Shown here in pieces: positions 54,070-62,575 of a stretch of 64,000 nucleotides of DNA. The position numbers and the translations under genes were made by a program. Location of the stretch: positions 1 through 64,000 of the forward strand of contig JAJPES010000009.1 in NCBI GenBank assembly GCA_021166725.1. Direction: 5' to 3'. Positions within the stretch are counted from its first letter, which is position 1. Every line of letters begins with the position of its first letter. Below the pieces are notes generated by a model. The model did no database searches. It was given only the letters and a program-made list of their open reading frames with translations, and had not been told where the DNA came from. The DNA comes from Burkholderiaceae bacterium (GTDB lineage Bacteria > Pseudomonadota > Gammaproteobacteria > Burkholderiales > Burkholderiaceae_E).

Positions 54070-54966
54070 TTACTCGACGCCCTTGTCGTTCGGGTGCGCG
54101 AAGGCTTCCTTGTTCGCCTCGTTCTCGGGGAAGTTCAGGTTGATGCCCTTGGGCGGAATCGGGCTGGTGAACCATTCCGCGTAGATCTTGTGGATCTCGC
54201 CCGACTTCATCACTGCGTCGATCGTCTTGTCGACCAGCGCCTTGAACTGCGGGTCGTTCTTGCGCAGCATCATGCTGTAGGGCTCGCTGCGCAGGGAACC
54301 GGGCAGGATCTTGTACGCCGAGGGATCCTTCGAGTTCGCGATCTGTCCGGCAAGCAGGATGTCGTCCATCACGAAAGCGACGGCGCGTCCGTCGGCCATC
54401 AGCAGGAAGCTCTCGGCGTGGTCCTTGCCGTAGATCTCCTTGAAGTCGGCGCCTCGAGCCTTCGCGTATTCCTTCAACAGCGACACCGACGTCGTTCCCG
54501 AAGTGGTGACTATCGTCTTGCCCTTGAGCTGCTCGAAGCGATCGATGCCCGAATCCTTCTTCACCGCGGCCGACACGTTGATGACGAAATACGTCGGCCC
54601 GAACGCAACCTGCTTCTGCCGGGCCACCGAGTTGGTGGTCGAGCCGCACTCGAGGTCGATCGTGCCGTTCTCCAGCAGCGGGATGCGGTTGCTCGACGTG
54701 ACCGGCGAGTAGTTCACCTTCAGGTCGGGCGTTTTCAGCTCGGCCTTCACCGCGTCGGTGATCTTCGCGCACAGATCCATCGCGTAGCCGATCGGCTTGC
54801 CGTTGTTGTCCAGGTAGGAGAACGGAATCGACGACTCCCGGTAGCCGACGGTGATGGCGCCGGTTTCCTTCGCCTTCTGCAGCGTGCCGCTCAGCGCCTG
54901 CGCATGGGCCGCGGCGGACACGAAGGTCAGGCACGCGAAGAGAGCAGCTTTACCGAGTGGGCTCAT
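54070..54966 (-). CDS. gltI: Periplasmic glutamate/aspartate-binding protein
   Basis: 298 aa. Sec signal peptide MSPLGKAALFACLTFVSAAAHA with cleavage likely after AHA (22). Mature part is a family-3 solute-binding protein: ITVGYRESSIPFSYLD, ECGSTTNSVARQKQVAF and PKGINLNFPENEANKEAF. Closest in type to GltI/DEBP. A 175-bp MITE-like element begins 41 bp upstream of the ATG, so its insertion sits in or near the promoter. Confidence 0.93.
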   Translation of the reverse strand: MSPLGKAALFACLTFVSAAAHAQALSGTLQKAKETGAITVGYRESSIPFSYLDNNGKPIGYAMDLCAKITDAVKAELKTPDLKVNYSPVTSSNRIPLLENGTIDLECGSTTNSVARQKQVAFGPTYFVINVSAAVKKDSGIDRFEQLKGKTIVTTSGTTSVSLLKEYAKARGADFKEIYGKDHAESFLLMADGRAVAFVMDDILLAGQIANSKDPSAYKILPGSLRSEPYSMMLRKNDPQFKALVDKTIDAVMKSGEIHKIYAEWFTSPIPPKGINLNFPENEANKEAFAHPNDKGVE

Positions 54967-55007
54967 GGCGAGCTCCGGGGAGCCGAGGGCGGCCGGGATG
55001 GCGCGGC

Positions 55008-55182
55008 TAGGAGGCTGTCGGACTATGGACAGGGGTCGCGCAGAGGACGGCAGGGATGCAGTGCAAGGCGTGCGAAGGCGTCGATCCCGGGCGGTATCGA
55101 CGCCTTCGCGCAACGCGGCAATGCGCCCTGCCGTCCTCTGCCCTGCCGGTTCGAGCCCAGTCCATAGTCCGACAGCCTCCTA
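55008..55182. mobile_element. 175-bp MITE-like palindromic element
   Basis: Perfect 23-bp terminal inverted repeats (55008-55030 and 55160-55182), beginning TAGGAGGCTGTCGGACTATG. Inside, GCAGAGGACGGCAGGG (55049-...) pairs with CCCTGCCGTCCTCTGC, and GCGAAGGCGTCGAT pairs with ATCGACGCCTTCGC around the centre, so nearly the whole element can fold back. No transposase. The right end supplies the TAG stop codon of the ModE-like regulator gene; the left end lies 41 bp from gltI. No other copy is in the window. Confidence 0.82.
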
Positions 55183-56184
55183 CGGCCGGCAGCGCGCGTA
55201 TCCCGGCGTGCGCATCGCGCGGGCGCGAAGCTCGCGCAACAGCGCCCGCACCGCCGCTTGCGTGCGCAGCCGACGCGCGCCCGCGATGAAATAGCGTTCG
55301 GTGCCGATCGGCACGAACCCGAGATCGAGCTGCACCGCCGCCGCGCGCAGCCCGAAACCGGCATCGGCAAGTCCTGCGGCCACCGACGCCGCCACCGCGA
55401 AGTGCGTGAACTCCTCGCGCTCGTAGCCGGCGATCTCCGCCGGCTTCAGGCCGCGCTCGCGCAGCAACCGATCGAACCACGCGCGCGTTCCTGCGCCGCG
55501 CTGCCGATTCACGAAGCGCAATCCCGGGCGGGCGAGATCGGCGACATCCCGCACTCGTCGCGGATTGCCGCGAGCCACGATGAGCCCCTGCTCGCGGCGC
55601 ATCACGGCCTCGGCGAAGTAGCGCGCGTCGTCGAACACCGCGGCGCGCTCGCCCGAGCGCGGCAGCGGCTCGGGCAGATGAAAGCCGGCCAGTTCGGCGT
55701 CGCCCACCGCCAGCGCCTCCAGCGCCTGTTCGGATCCGACGAAGCGTACGTTCCAGCGCGCGTCGCCTCCATCGGCGAGCACCGCCTGCAGCAGCAGATC
55801 GTGGCTCGCCGCGATGCGCAGCGCCGCCTCGCCCGGCCCGAGCAAGGGCGCGAGCGCTTCGCCGAAGGCGCGTGCCGGCGCCTGCAGCCGGCGTACCGCG
55901 TCGCGCTCGAAGCGCGTGCCGGCGGCAGCGAGCGCGGCACCGGCATCGGTAAGACGGCTGCCGTGGCCTTTCACGCGATCCACGAGCGCGACGCCGAGCA
56001 GCCGCTCGGCACGAACGAGCTTGCCCCAGGCGCCCCGATACGAGACACCGAGCGCGCGGGCGGCGCTGCCCACGCGGGGCGCGTCACCGATCGCATGCAG
56101 CAGGCGCGCGAGCTCGACGAGATCCAGCGACTCGTCGCCGAAGCGCAGCATCGCCGAAGACGAAGGCTCGAGGGGAATCGGCAT
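55180..56184 (-). CDS. ModE-like regulator with PBP-like sensor domain (likely tungstate/molybdate responsive)
   Basis: 334 aa. N-terminal winged HTH of ModE type (about 15-85): LARLLHAIGDAPRVGSAARALGVSYRGAWGKLVRAERLLG, and then a periplasmic-binding-protein-like domain (about 115-330). Divergent from tupBCA with a 72-bp gap, the standard site for a regulator of tungstate uptake. The stop codon TAG lies inside the terminal repeat of the MITE, so the original 3' end may have been altered; the C-terminal ...RTPGYARCRP is otherwise ordinary. Confidence 0.78.
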   Translation of the reverse strand: MPIPLEPSSSAMLRFGDESLDLVELARLLHAIGDAPRVGSAARALGVSYRGAWGKLVRAERLLGVALVDRVKGHGSRLTDAGAALAAAGTRFERDAVRRLQAPARAFGEALAPLLGPGEAALRIAASHDLLLQAVLADGGDARWNVRFVGSEQALEALAVGDAELAGFHLPEPLPRSGERAAVFDDARYFAEAVMRREQGLIVARGNPRRVRDVADLARPGLRFVNRQRGAGTRAWFDRLLRERGLKPAEIAGYEREEFTHFAVAASVAAGLADAGFGLRAAAVQLDLGFVPIGTERYFIAGARRLRTQAAVRALLRELRARAMRTPGYARCRP

Positions 56185-56256
56185 CGACGGAGCGGCTCGA
56201 ATAGGAAATCGTTTGCCGAATGAATCGCTTCCTCAGGCTACACCTAAACTGCCCCG

Positions 56257-56949
56257 ATGTTCGATGTGTCGATCGAAGAGCTGATCCGCAGCTTCGAGGG
56301 CGACGTGTTCGCGATCGTCGCGTTGTCGTTGCGCGTGAGCCTGAGCGCGGTCGCCATCGCCGCGCTGATCGGCATGCCGTTGGGCGCGCTCGTCGCCGTC
56401 GTGCGCTTCCCCGGACGGGCGATCGTCGTCACCGTGCTCAACGCGATGATGGGGCTGCCCGCCGTGCTGGTCGGCCTGCTCGTCTACCTGGCGCTGTCGC
56501 GCAGCGGCCCGCTGGGCAGCTTCGGCCTGCTGTTCACGCCGGCCGCGATGATCATCGCGCAGGCCGTCCTCACCACGCCGCTGGTCGCCGCCCTCACCCG
56601 CCAGACCGTCGAGGACGCATGGCGCCAGCACGGCGAGACGCTGCGCTCGCTGCGCCTGCCGCTCGCCTCGCGCGTGCGCGTGCTGCTGTGGGACACCCGC
56701 TTCTCGGTCGCCGCCGCCTTCCTCGCCGGACTCGGCCGCGCGATGTCCGAAGTCGGCACCGTGATGATCGTCGGCGGCAACATCGACGGCTTCACGCGCG
56801 TGATGACCACCGCGATCGCACTGGAGACGAGCAAGGGGGACCTGCCGCTGGCGGTCGCGCTCGGCATGGTGCTGATGGCGCTCGTGCTCGCGCTCAACGC
56901 TCTGGTGAGCACGGTGCGCGGCGTGGCGATGCGACGCCATGGAGGCTGA
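56257..56949 (+). CDS. tupB: Tungstate ABC transporter permease
   Basis: 230 aa, five to six membrane helices. The segment SEVGTVMIVGGNIDGFTRVMTTAIALETSKGDLPLA is the conserved TupB/EAA region. Its start, MFDVSIEELIRSFEGDVFAIV, follows 72 bp of divergent promoter region. Overlaps tupC by 11 bp. Confidence 0.9.
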   Translation: MFDVSIEELIRSFEGDVFAIVALSLRVSLSAVAIAALIGMPLGALVAVVRFPGRAIVVTVLNAMMGLPAVLVGLLVYLALSRSGPLGSFGLLFTPAAMIIAQAVLTTPLVAALTRQTVEDAWRQHGETLRSLRLPLASRVRVLLWDTRFSVAAAFLAGLGRAMSEVGTVMIVGGNIDGFTRVMTTAIALETSKGDLPLAVALGMVLMALVLALNALVSTVRGVAMRRHGG

Positions 56950-57727
56950 GGTCCTCGACGCGCCGCGCATGGCGCCGGCGACGAACGCTGCGCTCGATCC
57001 GCTGCTCAGCCTGCGCGGAATCGTCTTCCGTCCGTCCGAACGCACGATCCTCGACCACGTCGACTTCGACTGGAACGACGCCCGCGTCTGCGCACTGGTC
57101 GGCCCCAACGGCGCCGGCAAGACGGTATTGCTGCGCACGATCCACGGCTTGCTCGCTCCGCACGAGGGCGAAGTGCACTTCGAGGGCCGCTCGCGTCCCG
57201 GCGGCGACCTCGCCTTCGCCGGCCAGGCGCTCGTCTTCCAGCACCCGTCGATGTTTCGCGGATCCGCGCTCGACAACCTGCTGGTCGTTCCCGGAATCGC
57301 TGCTCGCGCCGGCGAGCGGCGCGAGCGTGCGCTGGCCATGCTCGAACGCGTCGGATTGAGCGATCTCGCGCACGCGCCCGCGCTGAAGCTTTCGGGCGGC
57401 GAGCGCCAGCGGCTGGCGATCGCGCGCGCGTGGCTGATGCGTCCGCGCCTGCTGCTGCTCGACGAGCCCACGGCCAGCCTGGACCCTTCGTCCACCGAAC
57501 ACGTCGAGCAGTTGATCCGCGAAATCCGCGCCGACGGCTGCCGCGTGCTGCTCACCTCGCACAACCTCGGCCAGGTCTCGAGGCTGGCCGACGAGGTCGT
57601 CTTCCTGCATCGCGGGCGCGTGCTCGAGCGCACCCTTGTACCCGATTTCTTCGCCAACCCCCGCACCCACGAGGCCCGCCAGTTCCTGCAAGGAGCCCTG
57701 CCATGGCATCTGTCTTCGCCCGTCTGA
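56939..57727 (+). CDS. tupC: Tungstate ABC transporter ATP-binding protein
   Basis: 262 aa. Walker A GPNGAGKT (about 53-60), Q-loop ALVFQHPSMF, signature LSGGERQRLAIARAW and Walker B LLLLDEPTASLDPSS. The first residues overlap tupB; the last 25 bp overlap tupA. The organisation tupB-tupC-tupA is unusual only in that the binding protein comes last. Confidence 0.9.
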   Translation: MEAEVLDAPRMAPATNAALDPLLSLRGIVFRPSERTILDHVDFDWNDARVCALVGPNGAGKTVLLRTIHGLLAPHEGEVHFEGRSRPGGDLAFAGQALVFQHPSMFRGSALDNLLVVPGIAARAGERRERALAMLERVGLSDLAHAPALKLSGGERQRLAIARAWLMRPRLLLLDEPTASLDPSSTEHVEQLIREIRADGCRVLLTSHNLGQVSRLADEVVFLHRGRVLERTLVPDFFANPRTHEARQFLQGALPWHLSSPV

Positions 57728-58551
57728 AGGCCCCCGGCGGGCCGTTCGCGGCGCTGGCCTTCGCCGCCGCGCTCGCGGCGCCGCTGCCCGCCGCCGCGCA
57801 GGCGACAACGATCACCGTCGCCTCCACCACGTCCACCGAGCAATCGGGGCTGTTCAAGCATCTGCTGCCGGCTTTCGAGAAGGACGCCGGCGTCCAGGTG
57901 AAGGTCGTCGCGGTCGGCACCGGCCAGGCGCTCGACATCGGCCGGCGCGGCGATGCCGACGTCGTCTTCGTGCACGACCCGGTCGCCGAGGAGGAGTTCG
58001 TCGCCGAGGGCGCTGGTGTGGACCACAAGCGCGTGATGTACAACGACTTCGTCCTCGTCGGCCCGAAGAAAGACCCGGCCAGGATCCGCGGCGACAAGAG
58101 CGTCATCGATGCGATGAAGAGGATCGCCGAGGCGAAGGCCCCGTTCGCCTCGCGCGGCGATCGCAGCGGCACCAATGCCGCCGAACTGCGCTACTGGAAG
58201 GACGCCGACATCGACGTCGCCGCCGCCAAGGGCCAGTGGTACAAGGAAACCGGCTCGGGGATGGGCCCCACGCTGAACACGGCCGCCGGCATGAACGCCT
58301 ACGCGCTGACCGACCGCGGCACCTGGCTGTCGTTCAAGAACCGCGGCGAGCTCGAAATCCTCGTGCAGGGCGACAAGCGACTGTTCAACCAGTACGGCGT
58401 GATGCTGGTGAACCCCGCCAGGCACCCGCAACTGAAGAAGGAAGCGGGAACGAAGTTCATCGACTGGCTGGTCGGCGCAAAGGGCCAGCAGGCGATCGCC
58501 GACTACAAGGTGAACGGCGAGCAGCTGTTCTTCCCGAACGCCAACGACTGA
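57703..58551 (+). CDS. tupA: Tungstate-binding periplasmic protein TupA
   Basis: 282 aa. Signal peptide ending in AAPLPAAAQA (about residue 33), then the TupA start TTITVASTTSTEQSGLF. TTSTEQSG is the tungstate-binding loop that distinguishes TupA from ModA. FASRGDRSGTNAAELRYWK is the second ligand loop. AGGAG precedes the ATG. Tungstate is used by some formate dehydrogenases and aldehyde oxidoreductases; no such enzyme is in the window. Confidence 0.92.
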   Translation: MASVFARLKAPGGPFAALAFAAALAAPLPAAAQATTITVASTTSTEQSGLFKHLLPAFEKDAGVQVKVVAVGTGQALDIGRRGDADVVFVHDPVAEEEFVAEGAGVDHKRVMYNDFVLVGPKKDPARIRGDKSVIDAMKRIAEAKAPFASRGDRSGTNAAELRYWKDADIDVAAAKGQWYKETGSGMGPTLNTAAGMNAYALTDRGTWLSFKNRGELEILVQGDKRLFNQYGVMLVNPARHPQLKKEAGTKFIDWLVGAKGQQAIADYKVNGEQLFFPNAND

Positions 58552-58633
58552 ACCGCGCTGCAGTGCGCGCGTCGCGCGAACGCCGCAGCGGTCCGTGGGC
58601 GGCGTTGCGCGTCGTGCTAGAATCTCGCGCTTC

Positions 58634-58710
58634 GCGCCCGTAGCTCAGTTGGATAGAGTACCTGGCTACGAACCAGGGGGTCGTGGGTTCGAATCCTGCC
58701 GGGCGCGCCA
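58634..58710 (+). tRNA. tRNA-Arg (anticodon ACG)
   Basis: 77-nt cloverleaf. Acceptor GCGCCCG pairs with CGGGCGC (58700-58706), then G and an encoded CCA. Anticodon stem CCTGG/CCAGG encloses loop CTACGAA, anticodon ACG, decoding CGT/CGC arginine after inosine modification. T-arm GTTCGAATC is intact. A TAGAAT -10 lies at 58618-58623. Confidence 0.97.
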
Positions 58711-58716
58711 ATCGAA

Positions 58717-58744
58717 CAAGGGCTTACCTTCGGGTAGGCCCTTG
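58717..58744 (+). terminator. Hairpin behind tRNA-Arg
   Basis: CAAGGGCTTACC, TTCG tetraloop, GGTAGGCCCTTG: a 12-bp stem with one G-T pair, 7 nt after the tRNA. A run of T is lacking (TCGGTTCC follows), so termination strength is uncertain. Confidence 0.6.
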
Positions 58745-58812
58745 TCGGTTCCGGGGAGTGCATCGTCGGCTCGCGTCGTTCCGTTGCCGGTTCCTCCGTT
58801 CGGTCGTCCGCG

Positions 58813-60321
58813 ATGAAGTCTCGCGCGGTCTGGTTCGCCGTTCCGCTGGGCCACTACCTCGGCGCGACGGTCGGCGTGCTGTTCACCGCCATGCCCGAGG
58901 GCTCGGCGATGCTGTGGCCGCCGAACAGCGTGCTGCTGACTGCGCTGCTGCTGCGCGACGGCCGCGGCATGTTGCCGCTGGCGCTGCTCGTGCTGCTCGC
59001 CGAATTGCTGGCCGACCTGCCGCTGTTCTCGCTGCAGGAGTCGCTGCTGTTCGGCGCGATCAACGTCGGCGAGTCGATCATCGCATTCACGCTGCTGCGG
59101 CGCGCGGGCTTCGACCCCCGCTTCGGCACCCTCGCCGACCTGCGCAAGTTCCTGCTGGCCGGCCCGATCACGGCTGCACTGCTGTCGTCACTCGCCGGCG
59201 CCGCCGTCTACAGCCATTTCCGCGGATTCCAGACTTCCTATCTGGAGTTCGTGCGCGTATGGTGGTTCGGCGACGGACTCGGCATGCTCGTGTTCACGCC
59301 ACTGCTGCTGGGAGTCGCCGAGGCCTGGGGAAACATTGCCGAGCGGATGCGCGCGGTTCGCGCGGCCGACTGGGCAGTGCTCGCATTGGCCTTCGGCGCG
59401 CTCGCCGTTTTCGCCGCCACGCGCGATGCGACCCTTTTCGGAATGCCGATCACCGTAGCGCTGCTGCTGCCTTTCGCGATCGCGGTCGCCGCACGGTTCG
59501 GTGTCGCGGTGGCATCGGGCACCGCCGCAGCGATGGCGCTCGCCGTCGTCGTCAAGACCACGATCGGGCATGCGCCGTTTCGCGCCGACGAGGCGCACGA
59601 AGCCGTGCTGCGTGCCCAGGAATTCGTGTTCGTCCTCGCCGCCATCACGGTGGGACTGGCCGCGCTGCTCGCACAGGTGCACGCGCGCCAGCGCGACGCC
59701 GATCTGGCCAACGCGAGGCTCGCGGAGGCGAACGCGCGCCGCGAGGCGCGCGTTCGCGAGAAGACCGAGCAATTGGAGGCGCTCAATCGCGAGTTGCGCG
59801 CGCTCGCCTCGATCGACTCGCTGACCGGCATCGCCAACCGGCGCGTGTTCCTTGAACAGGGGCACAAGGAATTCGACAACAGCCTGCGCTACGGCACCCC
59901 GTTGTCGCTGCTGATGCTCGACCTCGACCGGTTCAAGCGGGTCAACGATCGCTTCGGCCACGAGGCAGGCGACCGCGTCCTGCAGCAGACGGCCGCGGCC
60001 ATCGTCGAAATGCTGCGCTCGGGCGACATCGTCGCCCGCTACGGCGGCGAGGAGTTCGTCGTGCTCGCGCCGCACACCGGACTGCACGACGCGGCCTCGC
60101 TCGCCGCACGCATCAAGGAACGAATCTCGCGCTGTGCGATCGTGCACGACCAGCGCGCACTGCACGTCACCGTCAGTATCGGCGTGGCGTCGCGCATCGA
60201 CGACGACGCCGACCTGCCGGCGCTGCTGCGGCGCGCCGATGCGGCGCTCTACGACGCCAAGCGCGAAGGCCGCGATCGAATTGCGCTGGCCGAGGCGGCC
60301 GCCGGCAGTGCTGCCGCCTGA
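58813..60321 (+). CDS. MASE1-GGDEF diguanylate cyclase
   Basis: 502 aa. N-terminal MASE1 membrane sensor (about 1-285, eight or so helices) with the conserved WPPNSVLLTALLL and WWFGDGLGMLVFTPLLL segments. A coiled coil (about 300-335), then a GGDEF domain: SLTGIANRRVF, then active-site RYGGEEF (about 409-415). An RSGD five residues before GGEEF matches the RxxD inhibitory site, so product feedback is likely. Makes cyclic di-GMP from two GTP at the membrane. Stimulus unknown. Confidence 0.93.
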   Translation: MKSRAVWFAVPLGHYLGATVGVLFTAMPEGSAMLWPPNSVLLTALLLRDGRGMLPLALLVLLAELLADLPLFSLQESLLFGAINVGESIIAFTLLRRAGFDPRFGTLADLRKFLLAGPITAALLSSLAGAAVYSHFRGFQTSYLEFVRVWWFGDGLGMLVFTPLLLGVAEAWGNIAERMRAVRAADWAVLALAFGALAVFAATRDATLFGMPITVALLLPFAIAVAARFGVAVASGTAAAMALAVVVKTTIGHAPFRADEAHEAVLRAQEFVFVLAAITVGLAALLAQVHARQRDADLANARLAEANARREARVREKTEQLEALNRELRALASIDSLTGIANRRVFLEQGHKEFDNSLRYGTPLSLLMLDLDRFKRVNDRFGHEAGDRVLQQTAAAIVEMLRSGDIVARYGGEEFVVLAPHTGLHDAASLAARIKERISRCAIVHDQRALHVTVSIGVASRIDDDADLPALLRRADAALYDAKREGRDRIALAEAAAGSAAA

Positions 60322-60399
60322 CTCGGGAAGACGAAGCGACAGCGCCGGCGCTGCGCCTTCCCGGGCGAAGCGGAATCGACCGCCCGGATTGCCCGCCTT

Positions 60400-60540
60400 T
60401 CAGTCCTGCCGCGGAGTGGGCAGCCCGATGCCTTCGGCGAGCATCTCCTCGATGATGCCGATGAGTTCGTCGCCTGCCTTTTCGTCGCCCGTCTGTGCCT
60501 GGGTGACCAGCGCATCGATCTTCTGTTGTTCTTCGCCCAT
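60400..60540 (-). CDS. Small acidic protein, unrecognised
   Basis: 46 aa: MGEEQQKIDALVTQAQTG, then DEKAGDELIGIIEEMLAEGIG. Acidic and helical; no family recognised. In-frame upstream codons allow up to 77 aa, but only the part from this ATG looks protein-like. Ribosome-binding match is weak (GGCGGAC). On the opposite strand to the cyclase, lying between it and livM. Confidence 0.4.
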   Translation of the reverse strand: MGEEQQKIDALVTQAQTGDEKAGDELIGIIEEMLAEGIGLPTPRQD

Positions 60541-60684
60541 GGGAAGTCCGCCGGGTCGCTGATGCGCATGATGCTGCCACCGCCCGGCCTGCGTGGTCGT
60601 GACATTTCTCACGGTGTATGACTCCTGCAACACGTTGCAGGATCGATCGGAAAGGGGCGCGCGTCTACGCTGGCTTACCCGCAG

Positions 60685-61665
60685 CTACGCGGACCTTCCC
60701 CGCCCGAGTGCCGCGGAATCGACCACCGCGCCGCTGGACACCGCCGCTTCCTCGCCGATGAGACCGCGCGGGCGGAACACCAGCGTCACCATCAGCACCA
60801 GCCCGATCAGGATCACCTGCGCCGCGCCGCCCTTGACCTGCAGGTTGGCGGGAAGCACCTGCTGCGCAACGGTGCCGCTCAATGTCCACACCGCCCACAT
60901 GACGAGCGCGCCCAGCACCGCACCCTTGTTGTTGCCGCTGCCGCCGACGATGAGCATCGTCCAGATCTGGAAGGTGAGAATCGGCTGGAAATCCTCCGGG
61001 CTGACGAAACCGATGAAGCTGGCGTACAGCGCGCCGCCCAGCCCCATGATCGACGAGCCGATCACGAAGGCCTGCAGCCGGTAGCCGAAGGCGTTCTTGC
61101 CGAGCGACGACGCAGCGGTCTCGTCCTCGCGGATCGCCTTCAGCACCCTGCCCCACGGCGAACGCACCATCGCCTCGAGCCCGGCGTAGACGAGCGCCAG
61201 CACGACGAGCACGAGCGCGAGCATCAGCAGGTTGCGTCCGATCACCGTGTCGAGCAGTTCCGGCAGCGGCCGCGGAATGCTGGCCGCGCCCTGGCTGCCG
61301 CCGGTGAGGCCCTGCGCATTGAGCGCGACGAGTTGCAACGTGGTGGCGATGCCGATCGTCACGATCGCCAGGTAGTCCTCGCGCAGCCGCAGCGTGGGAA
61401 TGCCGACGACGAAGGCGACAACGCCCGATGCGACGAGCGCGCCGGCGAGCCCGACCAGGTACGGAAGATCGAAGCCGCCCAGGTGCATCAGGTACTCGGG
61501 GCCGCACAGGATCGCGAAGGTGTAGGCGCCGACCAGGAAGAAACCGGCCACGCCGATGTTGAACAACCCGGTGTAGCCCCACTGCAGGTTCAGGCCGAGG
61601 CAGACGACGGCGAAGATCGACGCCTGGGCGAGGAAGAACACCAGGTACGAGAACAATCCGGTCAT
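60685..61665 (-). CDS. livM: Branched-chain amino acid ABC transporter permease LivM
   Basis: 326 aa, about nine membrane helices. GLNLQWGYTGLFNIGVAGFFLVGAY at the N-terminus and GRVLKAIREDETAASSLGKN (about 170-189), the ATPase-contact loop, are LivM signatures. Last gene of livG-livF-livH-livM; no livK-type binding protein is in the window. It may serve amino acids or another HAAT substrate such as urea or amides. Confidence 0.92.
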   Translation of the reverse strand: MTGLFSYLVFFLAQASIFAVVCLGLNLQWGYTGLFNIGVAGFFLVGAYTFAILCGPEYLMHLGGFDLPYLVGLAGALVASGVVAFVVGIPTLRLREDYLAIVTIGIATTLQLVALNAQGLTGGSQGAASIPRPLPELLDTVIGRNLLMLALVLVVLALVYAGLEAMVRSPWGRVLKAIREDETAASSLGKNAFGYRLQAFVIGSSIMGLGGALYASFIGFVSPEDFQPILTFQIWTMLIVGGSGNNKGAVLGALVMWAVWTLSGTVAQQVLPANLQVKGGAAQVILIGLVLMVTLVFRPRGLIGEEAAVSSGAVVDSAALGRGRSA

Positions 61666-61684
61666 CGTCGTGTCCGCCGGCAGT

Positions 61685-62575
61685 TCAACTGCGGTCTCCG
61701 AGAATGCCCTTCGGATAGACGAGCAGGATCGCGAACATCAGCAGGAACGCCACGGCCGGCTTGTACGCCGGGCCGATCAACAGCACCGACAGCGACTGGG
61801 CCAGGCCGATGATCAGCCCGCCCAGCACCGCGCCGTAGATGCTGCCGATGCCGCCGAGGATCGCCGCCGCGAACATCGGCAGGATCAGGTTGAAGCCCAT
61901 CTCGGGGGAGATCTGCACGGTGAGCCCGAACAGGATGCCGGCGACCGCCGCGAGCCCCGCGCCGATGAACCAGGTCCAGCGGATGACCGCCTGCACGTCG
62001 ATTCCGGCCACGCGCGCAAGCGACGGATCATCGGAAACGGCGCGCATCGATCGTCCGAGCGAAGTGCGCGTGAGGAACAGGTGCAGCGCGAGCATCAGCA
62101 GCGCGGTGAGCGCGACGACGAAGACCTCGTCGCCGCTCATGCGCACGCCGGGAACGATCTCGCTGGAGACCGCGATGTTTCGCGAGTAGTACTCCGGGCG
62201 CGAACCCCAGACGAAGACGACGACATTGCGCAGCATCAGAGACGCGCCGAACGACGCGATGACGAGCGTCACGGTAATGTCGCTGCGGCGCAGCGGCCGG
62301 AACAGCAGGCGATCGACGCCGAGCGCGAGCAGCGCGGTGAGTACGAGCGCGATCGCCACCGCCGCGAGAAAGCCCCAGCCGAAAGTGAGCGGTCCGATCG
62401 TGCTCGCGCTGGTGAAGAAAGCGGCAAAGACGAGCGCGAAATAGGCGCCGAAGGTGAGGAACTCTCCATGCGCGAAATTGGCGAAGCGCAGGATGTTGTA
62501 GGTGAGCGTGAGCCCGATCGCGCCGAGTGCGAGCGTGGCGCCCACGATGATGCCGTCGGCGACGTACTGGATCAT
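61685..62575 (-). CDS. livH: Branched-chain amino acid ABC transporter permease LivH
   Basis: 296 aa, about eight membrane helices. GATLALGAIGLTLTYNILRFANFAHGEFLTFGAY and RSMRAVSDDPSLARVAGID (ATPase-contact loop) are typical of LivH. The ATG overlaps the livF stop codon (ATGA). LivM follows 19 bp later. Confidence 0.93.
   Translation of the reverse strand: MIQYVADGIIVGATLALGAIGLTLTYNILRFANFAHGEFLTFGAYFALVFAAFFTSASTIGPLTFGWGFLAAVAIALVLTALLALGVDRLLFRPLRRSDITVTLVIASFGASLMLRNVVVFVWGSRPEYYSRNIAVSSEIVPGVRMSGDEVFVVALTALLMLALHLFLTRTSLGRSMRAVSDDPSLARVAGIDVQAVIRWTWFIGAGLAAVAGILFGLTVQISPEMGFNLILPMFAAAILGGIGSIYGAVLGGLIIGLAQSLSVLLIGPAYKPAVAFLLMFAILLVYPKGILGDRS

Noticed and set aside
58634-60321. tRNA-Arg as an integration site for a genomic island
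   Set aside because: No integrase, no repeat of the tRNA 3' end downstream and ordinary genes on both sides.
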